Notes under the pieces: model-generated
Database searches by the model: none
What the model was told of the DNA's origin: nothing
What the model saw: the letters and a program-made list of their open reading frames with translations, nothing else
Made by a program: the position numbers and the translations under genes
Shown: positions 34,899-43,762 of the stretch, piece by piece
How positions within the stretch are numbered: the first letter of the stretch is position 1
Layout: every line of letters starts with the position of its first letter
Assembly: GCA_947454105.1 (NCBI GenBank)
Contig: CANGIP010000006.1
Span: 1-64,000 of the forward strand
DNA from: Actinomycetota bacterium
GTDB lineage: Bacteria > Actinomycetota > Acidimicrobiia > Acidimicrobiales > Ilumatobacteraceae
Direction of reading: 5' to 3'
Length of the DNA stretch: 64,000 bases

Positions 34899-36341
34899 AT
34901 GCTTGATCTACTTTCTGGCTTCGTTCAGGAACTTCGTAACGCCGGTTTGCCGGTTTCGTTGACGGAGAACCTTGACGCGATGGAAGCGGTTCGACACATT
35001 CCGCTCGAAGATCGAGACGCGTTCAAATACGCGCTCGGAGCAACGATGGTCAAGAACAGCGCCCACTGGCGTTCATTCGAGACTGTTTTTGAGGTGTATT
35101 TCTCGATGCGTGGACCCGAGTACAAAATCGGTGAGGGCACCGAGGACGAACTCGAGCAAATGTGGCGCGAGATGCAAGAGCAGATGCAACAACAGCAAGG
35201 CGAAGGTAAGGGCTCGTCCGGAGGAATGGACAGTCTGACGCCAGAAGAAATTGCGCAGATGTTGATGAAGGCTTTAATGAATGGCGATCAAGGTCTCATG
35301 CGGGCATTGGCCAAGCAGTCGGTTCAACGTTTCGCTGGCATGGAGCCAGGAAGGCCAGTTGGCGGCACGTATTACTTGTACCGCACCTTGCGCAATCTTG
35401 ATCTTGACAACATGTTGCAAAAACTCATGGAAGCGAGCAAGCAAGAAGTCGGTGGCGAACTGACCGCACTTGAAGAGCGCCTTGAGAAAGATGAATACGA
35501 AAGTCGTATTGATCAATTCAAAAAAGAAATCGAAGCCGAAATTCGCCGACGCTTAGTTGCCGATCGTGGCGCCGAAGCGATGGCAAAAACTCTTCGCAAG
35601 CCGTTACCAGAAGATGTTGAATTCATGCACGCCAGTCGTGATGAAATGCAGGCACTAAAGAAATCGTTGTATCCGCTCACGCGTAAGTTGGCGGCTCGTC
35701 TGGCACGCAAACGTCGTCATGGTCGCAAGGGACCACTCGATTTTCGCAACACGGTTCGCCACTCACTTTCATATGGCGGCACTCCAGCAGAGCCAAAGTT
35801 CAAACAACCGCGACCGTCAAAACCCGAGCTTATGGTTGTCGCAGATATTTCTGGAAGCGTTGCCGCATTCGCTCGCTTCACATTGATGTTGGTCTACGCA
35901 ATTCAGGGCCAATTCTCTAAAGTGCGTTCTTTCGTTTTCATTGACGGAATTGATGAAGTGACCGAGTTCTTTAAAGGTACCGACGACATCAGCGAAGCCA
36001 TCCATCGGGTGAATACTGAAGCAGATGTTGTATGGGTTGATGGTCATAGTGACTACGGCCATGCCTTTGAAGTCTTCTGGGACAAATACGGCAAGGACAT
36101 TGGACCAAAGACAACCGTGTTGTTCTTGGGTGATGCGCGAAATAACTATCACGCTTCGCAGGCTTGGGTGATCAAGGAAGTCCGCTCAAAAGCTCGCCAG
36201 GTGTATTGGTTGAATCCTGAACCAAAGTCGTATTGGAACACCGGTGACTCAATTGTCGGTGAGTATGCCGCTCATACCGATGGTGCTTATGAATGCCGTA
36301 ACCTTCGCCAACTTGAAACTTTCGTGGAGAAATTGGCGTAG
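34899..36341 (+). CDS. VWA-domain CoxE-like protein
   Basis: A 480-residue partner of the MoxR-type ATPase. The N-terminal two thirds are helical, with a Gln/Met-rich stretch around 85-105, and the C-terminal third is a von Willebrand A domain with the metal-site motif DISGSV and a second Asp/His region (WVDGHSDYGHAF). Such proteins bind metal-dependent ligands and adapt the ATPase to its client. The gene sits 22 bp after moxR and 6 bp before the phosphatase gene, in one operon. Confidence 0.9.
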   Translation: MLDLLSGFVQELRNAGLPVSLTENLDAMEAVRHIPLEDRDAFKYALGATMVKNSAHWRSFETVFEVYFSMRGPEYKIGEGTEDELEQMWREMQEQMQQQQGEGKGSSGGMDSLTPEEIAQMLMKALMNGDQGLMRALAKQSVQRFAGMEPGRPVGGTYYLYRTLRNLDLDNMLQKLMEASKQEVGGELTALEERLEKDEYESRIDQFKKEIEAEIRRRLVADRGAEAMAKTLRKPLPEDVEFMHASRDEMQALKKSLYPLTRKLAARLARKRRHGRKGPLDFRNTVRHSLSYGGTPAEPKFKQPRPSKPELMVVADISGSVAAFARFTLMLVYAIQGQFSKVRSFVFIDGIDEVTEFFKGTDDISEAIHRVNTEADVVWVDGHSDYGHAFEVFWDKYGKDIGPKTTVLFLGDARNNYHASQAWVIKEVRSKARQVYWLNPEPKSYWNTGDSIVGEYAAHTDGAYECRNLRQLETFVEKLA

Positions 36342-36347
36342 TCCCGT

Positions 36348-37004
36348 ATGACGCGTTTAATTTTTGTTCGCCACGGCGAATCGCAAGTCACGGTCAACCG
36401 TGTTGTAGGTGGTCCCCGCTCATGTATCGGGTTGTCCGAATTGGGGCGTCGTCAGGCCGCGAATTTACGCGATCGTTGGATGCAAAATTCAGAGTTCACG
36501 CCCGACCTGGTGATCTCTAGTGCCTATCCGCGAGCAAAAGAGACTGCCGAAATTGTTTTGCCGGCATTCGCTGGGCAATCCATAGAAGTAATCCCCGAAT
36601 TCGGAGAGCATGACCCCGGCCCGCAATGCGACGGTTTGGCCTACGCCGAATTCACCGAACGATTTGGTGATCCCGATTGGGAAAACGATCCGTACGGAGT
36701 GACTTTCCCAGGCGGAGAGACGATCGCCGAATTCCAAATTCGTATCGGGGCAGCGACTCGTGCGTTGATTGAACGAGTGGGCAATGGGACAGCCGTTGTT
36801 TTTTGTCATGGTGGTGTTGTTGACACTGTGTTGCGCCAGGCATTACGTACCTCCGGTACTGGAATCTTTGAAATCCATACGAAGAACACATCAATTACCG
36901 AATTTGTGATTGTGCGTCCAGGCCGTTCGCGTCTCGTGCGTTACAACGATGCTGCGCACACAGCCGATTTACCTGTATCGACTAATCGTCCCGAAGATTT
37001 CTGA
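36348..37004 (+). CDS. Histidine phosphatase (phosphoglycerate mutase family)
   Basis: Cytoplasmic phosphatase of 218 residues. The catalytic RHGES motif is at 8-12 with phosphorylated His9, and the second His lies in VFCHGGVVDTVLR. Arg in SSAYPRAKETAEIV completes the phosphate pocket. Sequence alone does not tell a true phosphoglycerate mutase from small-molecule phosphatases; the length and lack of the dPGM insert favour a phosphatase such as CobC/GpmB types. Downstream in the MoxR/VWA operon by 6 bp. Confidence 0.9.
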   Translation: MTRLIFVRHGESQVTVNRVVGGPRSCIGLSELGRRQAANLRDRWMQNSEFTPDLVISSAYPRAKETAEIVLPAFAGQSIEVIPEFGEHDPGPQCDGLAYAEFTERFGDPDWENDPYGVTFPGGETIAEFQIRIGAATRALIERVGNGTAVVFCHGGVVDTVLRQALRTSGTGIFEIHTKNTSITEFVIVRPGRSRLVRYNDAAHTADLPVSTNRPEDF

Positions 37005-37018
37005 TACAAAGATCACTC

Positions 37019-38452
37019 ATGAGTGAATCGCAGCGCCCCGATGTCATTGTGGTTGGCGCTGGCTCGGCCGGTTGCGTTTTAGCTGATCGCCTCTCACGAC
37101 GTGGATTGTCGGTTCTCGTACTTGAAGCCGGCCCGGATATTGCAGTTGGTGAGACTCCTGCAGGTATTGACGGGAATTCCTTTTTTGCTGCCCTTGAAGA
37201 ACCTGGTCGTCGCTGGCCCGATCTCGTAGCCCAACGCGTTGTCGGACAAGAGCGCCGTGAATATGCGCGCGGTCGGGGAGTTGGCGGATCATCGACAGTC
37301 AATGCAATGATCGGATTGTGGGGCGAAGTTGAGGACTACGACTCGTGGGAGCGCGACTTCGGTTGTGTTGGTTGGTCGTGGCGTGATGTTGAACCATATT
37401 TTCGGCGAATAGAAATTCCGTTGACTCAAGCTGATGTCGGTGCCTCGTCGCGAATCGGTGCTGGATTGTTTGAAGCGTGCCGAACCGAAGGATGGTTGTG
37501 GCATCGAGGTCCGTATCCACTTGGTGCAGTGGGTAGCGATGTCGGGCCGGCCATGTTGACCCGCAATCAAGATGGTCATCGAGTATCAGCTGCAGATATC
37601 TACTTGAATCGGGCTCGGCAACGCCCGAACGTGCAAGTTGTCTGTGATGTGGTTGTTGATCGCGTTGCCATAGAAGAAGGTCGAGTAGTTGGAGTCGTGC
37701 TTGCCGATAGCACGTTTATCGCGGCAGCAGAAGTTGTTGTCGCGGCTGGCGCAATTCATTCACCGGCGATTTTGTTACGCAGCAAAATTGATCGACCCGG
37801 AGTTGGCCAAGGCCTTCAAGATCACCCATCTGCACCTTTAACAATTGCGCTCGCCGAGTCTTGCTCTCCCGATGAATTAGCCGTGACTACATTGGCCCGA
37901 TTCACTTCTGGTTTTGAGCCTGCCGATTTGCAATTACTTCCTATTGATCATCTGGGTCAAAGTTCTGAGGGCTACGGATTGTTGAGCGTGGCTTTGATGT
38001 TGTCGCGTTCGCGCGGACATATTGAGTTGGCATCACTTGACCCGCTGGTTGATCCGATCGTGAATTTCAATTTGTTGGCCGATGAACGCGATATTGAAGC
38101 GCTGTCGGTTGGAGTTGAAGTGGCTCGCCACTTGCTTGAATCACCAAGCCTCAAGCGAGTCGCTTCAGAAGTTTTCATTGATGATGTCGGAACCCCATTG
38201 TCGGCGCTTGGCAATAGTGCTCATGAGGTTGCTGCTTGGTTGAAATCGCGTACCGGCGATTACGTGCATGCAGCCGGAACCTGTGCCATGGGTGCCTCAG
38301 GGAACGAGGCGGCGGTGGTCGACATGGCTGGGCGGGTTCATGGCTTGAAGAATTTGCGCGTGTGTGACGCATCAATCTTCCCAATGTTGCCGCGTGCCAA
38401 TACCCATTTCCCAGTCATGATGGCGGCCGAACTCATTGCCGATCGCTGGTAA
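37019..38452 (+). CDS. GMC-family FAD oxidoreductase, MftG-like
   Basis: Flavoenzyme of 477 residues that oxidises an alcohol or related group. The N-terminus has the dinucleotide motif VVGAGSAGCVLADRL, then GRGVGGSSTVNAM (GMC signature 1), AAGAIHSPAILLRS (signature 2), and C-terminal catalytic His motifs in YVHAAGTCAMG and RANTHFPVM. It is shorter than glucose or choline oxidases and resembles the mycofactocin-associated GMC enzyme MftG, but no mycofactocin genes are in the window. The substrate is unknown. It follows the phosphatase gene by 14 bp. Confidence 0.88.
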   Translation: MSESQRPDVIVVGAGSAGCVLADRLSRRGLSVLVLEAGPDIAVGETPAGIDGNSFFAALEEPGRRWPDLVAQRVVGQERREYARGRGVGGSSTVNAMIGLWGEVEDYDSWERDFGCVGWSWRDVEPYFRRIEIPLTQADVGASSRIGAGLFEACRTEGWLWHRGPYPLGAVGSDVGPAMLTRNQDGHRVSAADIYLNRARQRPNVQVVCDVVVDRVAIEEGRVVGVVLADSTFIAAAEVVVAAGAIHSPAILLRSKIDRPGVGQGLQDHPSAPLTIALAESCSPDELAVTTLARFTSGFEPADLQLLPIDHLGQSSEGYGLLSVALMLSRSRGHIELASLDPLVDPIVNFNLLADERDIEALSVGVEVARHLLESPSLKRVASEVFIDDVGTPLSALGNSAHEVAAWLKSRTGDYVHAAGTCAMGASGNEAAVVDMAGRVHGLKNLRVCDASIFPMLPRANTHFPVMMAAELIADRW

Positions 38453-38522
38453 GCCGATCGTTAATAATTAGGCAAAATGACGCTCGAAGTACTGTGCCAT
38501 ACCCCTTGGGCAGGGTTCAGTT

Positions 38523-38828
38523 ATGAACTTCCCGAACCAGCCACGCCGCACCAAAATCCACCTCGCTCAGCTTGCCCCAGCCTCGCCTGACAGTTCTTCA
38601 ACCTTGATCGATTGCGGGACGTGCGTGATGCGTGAAACCGATGCCTGCGCCGATTGCGTCGTTACTTTCTTGTTCCAAGAAGCGGCAGACGAGACCGAAA
38701 ACGACGAAACTTGCCAGGTCGGAGCCGAGTCCATGGCAGTTGTGTTCGATATCTCAGAAATTCGGGCCATGCGTGCCCTCGCTGAGGCTGGTTTAGTGCC
38801 TACGCTTCGTCATCGTGCGTCGGGTTAA
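38523..38828 (+). CDS. Small protein with paired CxxC motifs, unknown function
   Basis: A 101-residue soluble protein. The middle holds CGTC and, nine residues later, CADC (positions about 32-49), an arrangement fit for one zinc ion or a redox pair; a fifth Cys lies at about 66. The rest is acidic with an amphipathic C-terminal helix. I know no named family but the sequence reads as real and overlaps queG by 14 bp, so the two are probably co-translated. A role linked to queuosine or Fe-S assembly would be speculation. Confidence 0.7.
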   Translation: MNFPNQPRRTKIHLAQLAPASPDSSSTLIDCGTCVMRETDACADCVVTFLFQEAADETENDETCQVGAESMAVVFDISEIRAMRALAEAGLVPTLRHRASG

Positions 38829-40005
38829 ACGAAATAGTCCTCCAGTTGATACGACTGACCCTGCATATCTTGAATCCCTCCTGCAATTTGCTCGTGAGCT
38901 CGGACTTGACCGAGTAGGAGTCACTGATGCCTCGCCTCTCAGTCGAGCGCGAGTTGCTATTGATGATCGCAAGGCCCGAGGGCTGAGCGACACCATGGGA
39001 TTCACCTATCGCAATCCATCGCGCTCGACCGATCCCAACACCGCTGTTGAGGGAGCGCGTTCGATCATTGTGGCGGCACGCAGCTACCACTCCGATCAAC
39101 CTGATCATCCGGGCGGTATCTCGGCCCGCGTGGCGCGCTACGCGCAAGATGATCACTACACGCCTTTGCGGAAAGCTCTACAGAAAGTCGCTTTGCGGTT
39201 GCGCGCTGATGGCTATCGGGCCGTGGTCTTTGCCGATGAAAACAACTTGGTCGATCGCGAAGTGGCGTATCGCGCTGGTCTTGGTTGGTTCGGGAAGAAC
39301 GCCAATATTTTGCTTCCTGGCGCTGGCAGTTTTTTCAGTTTGGGATCAATCGTGACGACTGCAGTGTTGGCGCCTGCAACACAACCTGCGCCCGACGGAT
39401 GCGGAACATGTCGCGCGTGTTATGACGAATGCCCGACTCAGGCCATTGTTGCCGATGGGGTCATTGATGCACGCCGATGTTTGGCGTGGTTAGTGCAAAA
39501 GCCCGGCGTCTTTCCACGCGAGTTTCGAGTGGCATTAGGCGATCGTTTATACGGATGTGATGATTGTCAAACCAGTTGTCCGCCAACGGTCAGACTGCAT
39601 ACGCGTCATCACTCGCGGACCGCGCCCGTAGCGGGACCAGGAGCATTTGTTGACGTGATTGAACTTTTGAATGCGTCCGATGAAAGTTTGTTAGACAAAT
39701 TTGGCAGTTGGTATCTAGCTGAACGCGATCCACGTTGGTTGCGTCGAAATGGCCTCATCATTTTGGGAAATATTGCGCCGGTCAATCATCCTGCCCTCGA
39801 TAATTCAGCCATAAGTCCTGTTGAGCAACTGTTGCGCCGCTACCTTGGAGATATTGATCCGATGCTTCGACTTCATGCCTTGTGGGCCGCGGTCCGTTTA
39901 GGTCGCCGTGATCTTGTTGAGTCACTCGCGGTTGATGCTGACGAATCAGTACGCGATGAGTATTCGCAGATTGATTCAATTCCCGTTCGAACGGTGACCT
40001 CATGA
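38815..40005 (+). CDS. queG: Epoxyqueuosine reductase
   Basis: Fe-S and cobalamin enzyme that converts epoxyqueuosine to queuosine in tRNA. The 396 residues show the N-terminal cobalamin-binding region, GLGWFGKNANILL, and two ferredoxin-type cluster motifs: CGTCRACYDECP and CDDCQTSCPP. The C-terminal part (about 290-385) is HEAT-like. Start is GTG at 38815, inside the end of the upstream gene. The stop overlaps the next gene by 4 bp (ATGA). No other queuosine genes are in the window. Confidence 0.94.
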   Translation: MRRVKRNSPPVDTTDPAYLESLLQFARELGLDRVGVTDASPLSRARVAIDDRKARGLSDTMGFTYRNPSRSTDPNTAVEGARSIIVAARSYHSDQPDHPGGISARVARYAQDDHYTPLRKALQKVALRLRADGYRAVVFADENNLVDREVAYRAGLGWFGKNANILLPGAGSFFSLGSIVTTAVLAPATQPAPDGCGTCRACYDECPTQAIVADGVIDARRCLAWLVQKPGVFPREFRVALGDRLYGCDDCQTSCPPTVRLHTRHHSRTAPVAGPGAFVDVIELLNASDESLLDKFGSWYLAERDPRWLRRNGLIILGNIAPVNHPALDNSAISPVEQLLRRYLGDIDPMLRLHALWAAVRLGRRDLVESLAVDADESVRDEYSQIDSIPVRTVTS

Positions 40006-41123
40006 AACATCTTCTCGTCACCAATGATTTTCCGCCCAAGATTGGTGGGATTCAATCGTTGCTGTGGGAGTGGTGGCGTCGACTTCCGCCTGATTCTTTT
40101 GCGGTGTTAACCAGTCCCTATGAAGGCACCGCCGAGTTTGATGCGGCCCAACCTTTTCATATTGAGCGCACCAAAGAATCGGTACTTTTGCCTCATCCAT
40201 GGATGGTGAAGCGCGTCAATGAAATGGCCAAACGAGTTGGCGCCGACCTCATAGTTCTTGACCCAGCAGTTCCGCTTGGAATCATTGGGCCATATCTAGA
40301 TTTGCCATACGACGTGGTTTTACATGGAGCTGAAGTCACTGTTCCTGGGCGAATTCCGGGATCGAAGCAGATTTTGGGACGGGTACTACGTCACGCGCGA
40401 CATGTTGTTGCTGCCGGTGGATACCCCGCTGCCGAAGCGGTACATGCTGCTGGTCGCGAGTTGCCAATGACGATTGTTCCGCCAGGTGTTGACGGTGAAC
40501 GTTTTGTTCCGTTGAGTGCCCAAGATCGCTCACAGGCTCGACATGATTTCGGTTTCACCGACAAAACTGAGTTGATCGTCGGAATTAGTCGACTAGTTCC
40601 ACGTAAAGGATTCGACACCGCGATTCGGGCTGTCGCCAAGTTAAAACATTCGCGACCAAATCTCGTTTTGGCAATCGCTGGATCTGGGCGCGATCGCGAG
40701 CGATTAGAAAAACTTGCACGCGAACTCAATGCGCCGGTCACATTTTTGGGACGGGTTGCCCACGATGACCTACCGCGTTTGTATGGATGTGCCGATATCT
40801 ACACGATGCTGTGCCGCAATCGTTGGGGCGGTCTTGAACAAGAAGGTTTCGGCATCGTCTTTGTTGAGGCCGCGGCATGTGGCATACCGCAAATCGCGGG
40901 ATCAAGTGGAGGAGCTGCTGAGGCAGTTGCTCATGGAGAAACTGGATTTGTCGTTGACGAATCTGAAGATGTCGAAGCCGTCGCGAGTTACATGGAGACG
41001 TTGTTGAACGATCCAGATTTGCGTCGGCAGATGGGAGCGGCGTCGCGCGAGCGGGCTATCTCAGAATTTTCCTACGAGATGCTCGCCGAGCGACTCGGTC
41101 ATGTTTTCGGAGTCTGGTCGTGA
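40002..41123 (+). CDS. pimB: GT4 mannosyltransferase, PimB-like
   Basis: GT-B glycosyltransferase of 373 residues, probably transferring mannose from GDP-mannose to phosphatidyl-inositol mannosides on the cytoplasmic face. The N-terminus VTNDFPPKIGGIQ, the donor-site motif RLVPRKGFDTAI and the EEG-like CRNRWGGLEQEGFGIVFVEAAACG are close to PimB' of mycobacteria and corynebacteria. Exact acceptor is not proven by sequence. Overlaps queG and the following membrane gene by 4 bp each. Confidence 0.88.
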   Translation: MKHLLVTNDFPPKIGGIQSLLWEWWRRLPPDSFAVLTSPYEGTAEFDAAQPFHIERTKESVLLPHPWMVKRVNEMAKRVGADLIVLDPAVPLGIIGPYLDLPYDVVLHGAEVTVPGRIPGSKQILGRVLRHARHVVAAGGYPAAEAVHAAGRELPMTIVPPGVDGERFVPLSAQDRSQARHDFGFTDKTELIVGISRLVPRKGFDTAIRAVAKLKHSRPNLVLAIAGSGRDRERLEKLARELNAPVTFLGRVAHDDLPRLYGCADIYTMLCRNRWGGLEQEGFGIVFVEAAACGIPQIAGSSGGAAEAVAHGETGFVVDESEDVEAVASYMETLLNDPDLRRQMGAASRERAISEFSYEMLAERLGHVFGVWS

Positions 41124-41629
41124 GTGGTAAAAATATTTTGCGATTCAATGTTGTGGCAACAGCAGTATTCAGTGTGTCGGCCATAGTCGCCGCGGTTGTG
41201 TTTGACGGTTTCGCCAAGACCCAGGGCGTCATCGTCGCGCTCTCGTTATTCACGATTGGTATCGCCGCGTTTCTTTGGGGATATTGGACTGCGGTACAAA
41301 AAAGCCGCGAATTAGAAATATCTGTCGCTGAGATGTACTTTTTGTTGGGGCGTGCTATTCCCAAGAAAGTTAAAATCGTGATGCATTCCTGCTTGGCTGC
41401 GCAAAGTGTGATTGCCATCGCAACGGCGATTGCTCGTCCGAGTACTTTGCAAGAGGGAGCTCAGAATTCAAGCCGCGGGTCGACATTGGCCTTCGGAGTT
41501 CTAGTCCCGATCTTGGGACTTGGACTGAATGGATTGTGGGCAGCAACTTATGGATCTTTTGGGGCTCGCCGGCTGAAAGGTGACTCTTCCCCAGCCGAGA
41601 GCCACCCCGATGACCGTCAGATCGGCTAG
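41120..41629 (+). CDS. Membrane protein of unknown function
   Basis: A 169-residue protein with about four membrane segments (roughly 8-30, 36-54, 92-108, 125-148), a basic C-terminal tail and no catalytic motif. The GTG start overlaps the pimB stop by 4 bp and the SRPBCC gene follows after 9 bp, so it belongs to the same operon. The position beside pimB and an SRPBCC protein suggests a lipid- or envelope-related task. I do not recognise the family. Confidence 0.8.
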   Translation: MSGKNILRFNVVATAVFSVSAIVAAVVFDGFAKTQGVIVALSLFTIGIAAFLWGYWTAVQKSRELEISVAEMYFLLGRAIPKKVKIVMHSCLAAQSVIAIATAIARPSTLQEGAQNSSRGSTLAFGVLVPILGLGLNGLWAATYGSFGARRLKGDSSPAESHPDDRQIG

Positions 41630-41638
41630 AACATAGTC

Positions 41639-42079
41639 ATGGCTGACACAGCGTCATTGACGATCACCATTCAGGCTCCCCATGAAAGTTGTTGGGCGAT
41701 TGCAACAGATTTTGAGCGTTACCCCGAATGGGCCAAAGATGTGAAATCTGCAGTTGTGCTGACGCGTGACGATCAGGGACGTGCCACTCAAGTCGAATTC
41801 CGTACCTCGGCACTTGGTCGAAGTACGCATTACACCTTGGCGTACGACTACAGCGCCGCTCCTGCTCGATTGTCATGGCACATGGTGTCAGGTGACATTA
41901 TGCGGGCGGTCGACGGTGCCTATATGTTCTCGCCAGATAATTCAGGTGGTGTGGTTCTCACGTACAACTTGTCAATTGAACTTGTTGTTCCGCTTCCGGG
42001 TTTTGTGAAGCGACGTGCCGAAGTTCGGATTCTCAACACTGTGAAAGAGTTGAAGGTTCAAGCAGAATCCAATCGGTGA
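41639..42079 (+). CDS. SRPBCC (cyclase/dehydrase-like) protein
   Basis: A 146-residue START-like protein with a helix-grip fold that usually binds a hydrophobic ligand in a deep pocket. The N-terminus (ADTASLTITIQAPHESCWAI, then FERYPEWAKDVKSAVV) and the C-terminal helix after FVKRRAEVRI are typical. No catalytic residues are assured. TAGAAC six bases before the ATG is a near match to the leaderless -10. Followed by the ROK kinase after 10 bp. Confidence 0.88.
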   Translation: MADTASLTITIQAPHESCWAIATDFERYPEWAKDVKSAVVLTRDDQGRATQVEFRTSALGRSTHYTLAYDYSAAPARLSWHMVSGDIMRAVDGAYMFSPDNSGGVVLTYNLSIELVVPLPGFVKRRAEVRILNTVKELKVQAESNR

Positions 42080-42089
42080 AGGCAAAGTT

Positions 42090-43037
42090 ATGCCTATAGC
42101 GAACGGACGTCGCGCCGGGATTGATGTCGGTGGAACCAAGTGCCTTGGTGTTGTCTGGCAAAACGGAAAAATTGTCCAAGAGGTACGCCGTGATACACCA
42201 AAGGGTGCCGACGACATTATTGACACCCTCGTTTCTATTGTTCGTGAACTGGGCAAGGTTGATTCGGTAGGTATTGGAGTCCCTGGGCTCGTGACCCGAC
42301 AAGGTGTATTGCGGGCAGCTCCCAATTTGGTCGATATCGCTGATTTTGCCGTAGGCCCAATTCTGCAGGACATTTTGCACTGCGACATTGCGGTCGAAAA
42401 CGATGCGACATGTGCTGCTGTTGCCGAATGGTCCGCTGGCGCAGCACAAGGAGTTGATGATGTTGTCGTCGTGACCCTTGGTACGGGCATTGGTGGCGGA
42501 CTTGTTACTGGTGGACGTTTGGTGCGCGGCACTCATGGTTTTGCTGGCGAAATTGGACACATGGTGGTTGATCCTTTAGGTCCAAAATGCGTGTGTGGAC
42601 AAAGGGGTTGTTGGGAGCGGTATGCATCTGGGAATGGTTTGGCTTACCTCGGTACTTTGGCAGCTGAACGAGGACAAGCCCACATGATTCAAAATCTGGC
42701 CGGTGGAAGCACGAATATTCGTGGTGAGCATATTCGTGAAGCAGCCCTTCTTGGTGATGATCAAGCCTTGGCGGTTGTTGATGAGTTCGCGCGGTGGGTG
42801 GCACTCGGATTATCAAACCTCACCAATTTGCTTGACCCGTCAATGCTCGTGATCGGCGGAGGACTAGCAGGATCGGGAGATCTATTTCTTGAACCGATTC
42901 AACGCTGGTTTGTTGATTTGCTGTATTCACCCGAGTTGCGAGCCCACCCAAAACTCGTACTCGCAAAATTTGGCGAACAAGCCGGTGCAATCGGGGCAGC
43001 CTTATTGCCTGAATATGCACACAATTCAGACATCTAA
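42090..43037 (+). CDS. glk: ROK-family glucokinase
   Basis: Sugar kinase of 315 residues, most likely phosphorylating glucose with ATP or polyphosphate. The phosphate motif GIDVGGTKCLGVV, the catalytic Asp in VENDATCAAVAEW, the GTGIGGG loop and the ROK zinc motif with CVCGQRGCWERYASG are intact. GAAGG precedes the ATG. A second, diverged ROK gene lies at 57.6 kb. In this operon it links to the SRPBCC and PimB genes only by position. Confidence 0.92.
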   Translation: MPIANGRRAGIDVGGTKCLGVVWQNGKIVQEVRRDTPKGADDIIDTLVSIVRELGKVDSVGIGVPGLVTRQGVLRAAPNLVDIADFAVGPILQDILHCDIAVENDATCAAVAEWSAGAAQGVDDVVVVTLGTGIGGGLVTGGRLVRGTHGFAGEIGHMVVDPLGPKCVCGQRGCWERYASGNGLAYLGTLAAERGQAHMIQNLAGGSTNIRGEHIREAALLGDDQALAVVDEFARWVALGLSNLTNLLDPSMLVIGGGLAGSGDLFLEPIQRWFVDLLYSPELRAHPKLVLAKFGEQAGAIGAALLPEYAHNSDI

Positions 43038-43066
43038 TGTTCACGGCAGGGTGCCGTCTGACTGGT

Positions 43067-43072
43067 TAGTGT
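43067..43072 (+). promoter_or_regulatory. Probable -10 of leaderless ACT-domain gene
   Basis: TAGTGT followed by six bases and GTG at 43079, without a ribosome binding site. Confidence 0.5.
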
Positions 43073-43078
43073 CAAGGC

Positions 43079-43750
43079 GTGCAAACTTACGTCTTACGTC
43101 TGTGGCTTCCTGATATTCCAGGAACACTCGGTCGAGTGGCTGCTGCTATTGGGCAAGCCGATGGTGACGTGATCGGAATTGAAATCCTTGAACGTGGTGC
43201 TGGTATGGCAATCGACGAATTGATCGTGGCATTACCGACGCAAGGGTCCACTTCACTTGATGAAGCGCGCCATGAAGAACTGAGCCTGGAGAAGTTGATC
43301 AGTTGTGTGAGTCAAGTTGAAGGTGTTGCTGTTGAAGACGTGCACCGTGTCGCTGAGGACCGCCCAGACCAGAGTGTTTTGGCGCTCGACACTGCGGCAC
43401 GCATCATGGAGACTCCTCGCGATGAGCGAACTGAGGCGACCTGCGAATTGGTTCGTGACATGCTTGAAGCAGATTGGTGCACGGTTGTACCGAACGGTGC
43501 ACAATCACCGCTTGCTGTTTCAGGAGATGTTCCCGACCTGCCGTGGGTGATGGCGTTCTTGGGTGGCATTAGTCATCTTGCGAGTGATGCTCAGCACGAA
43601 CATACGCCGGCCGATGTGGCGTGGGCTCCTCTTGATTTACTTGATGCTGCGGTTGTTGTCGGACGTCAACGCGGGGCTTTCCACTTACGTGAACGTCAAC
43701 ATCTCACGTTGATCGCTCGCATCGTGAGTTCTGCGTTAGCCAATGGTTAG
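43079..43750 (+). CDS. ACT-domain protein with GAF-like C-terminus
   Basis: A 223-residue soluble protein. The first 75 residues are an ACT domain (TYVLRLWLPDIPGTLGRVA with the DxPG turn that binds amino acids). The rest, about 90-223, resembles a divergent GAF module by length and alternating pattern, without a recognised ligand motif. It may be an amino-acid-responsive regulator. Start is the leaderless GTG at 43079. It converges on glpK with a 7-bp gap; an 11-bp tandem duplication covers both stops. Confidence 0.8.
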   Translation: MQTYVLRLWLPDIPGTLGRVAAAIGQADGDVIGIEILERGAGMAIDELIVALPTQGSTSLDEARHEELSLEKLISCVSQVEGVAVEDVHRVAEDRPDQSVLALDTAARIMETPRDERTEATCELVRDMLEADWCTVVPNGAQSPLAVSGDVPDLPWVMAFLGGISHLASDAQHEHTPADVAWAPLDLLDAAVVVGRQRGAFHLRERQHLTLIARIVSSALANG

Positions 43751-43762
43751 TCAATGGTTAGT
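43741..43762. repeat. 11-bp tandem duplication across two stop codons
   Basis: CAATGGTTAGT occurs twice head to tail (43741-43751 and 43752-43762). The first copy holds the TAG stop of the ACT gene and the second the complement of the glpK stop. Confidence 0.85.
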
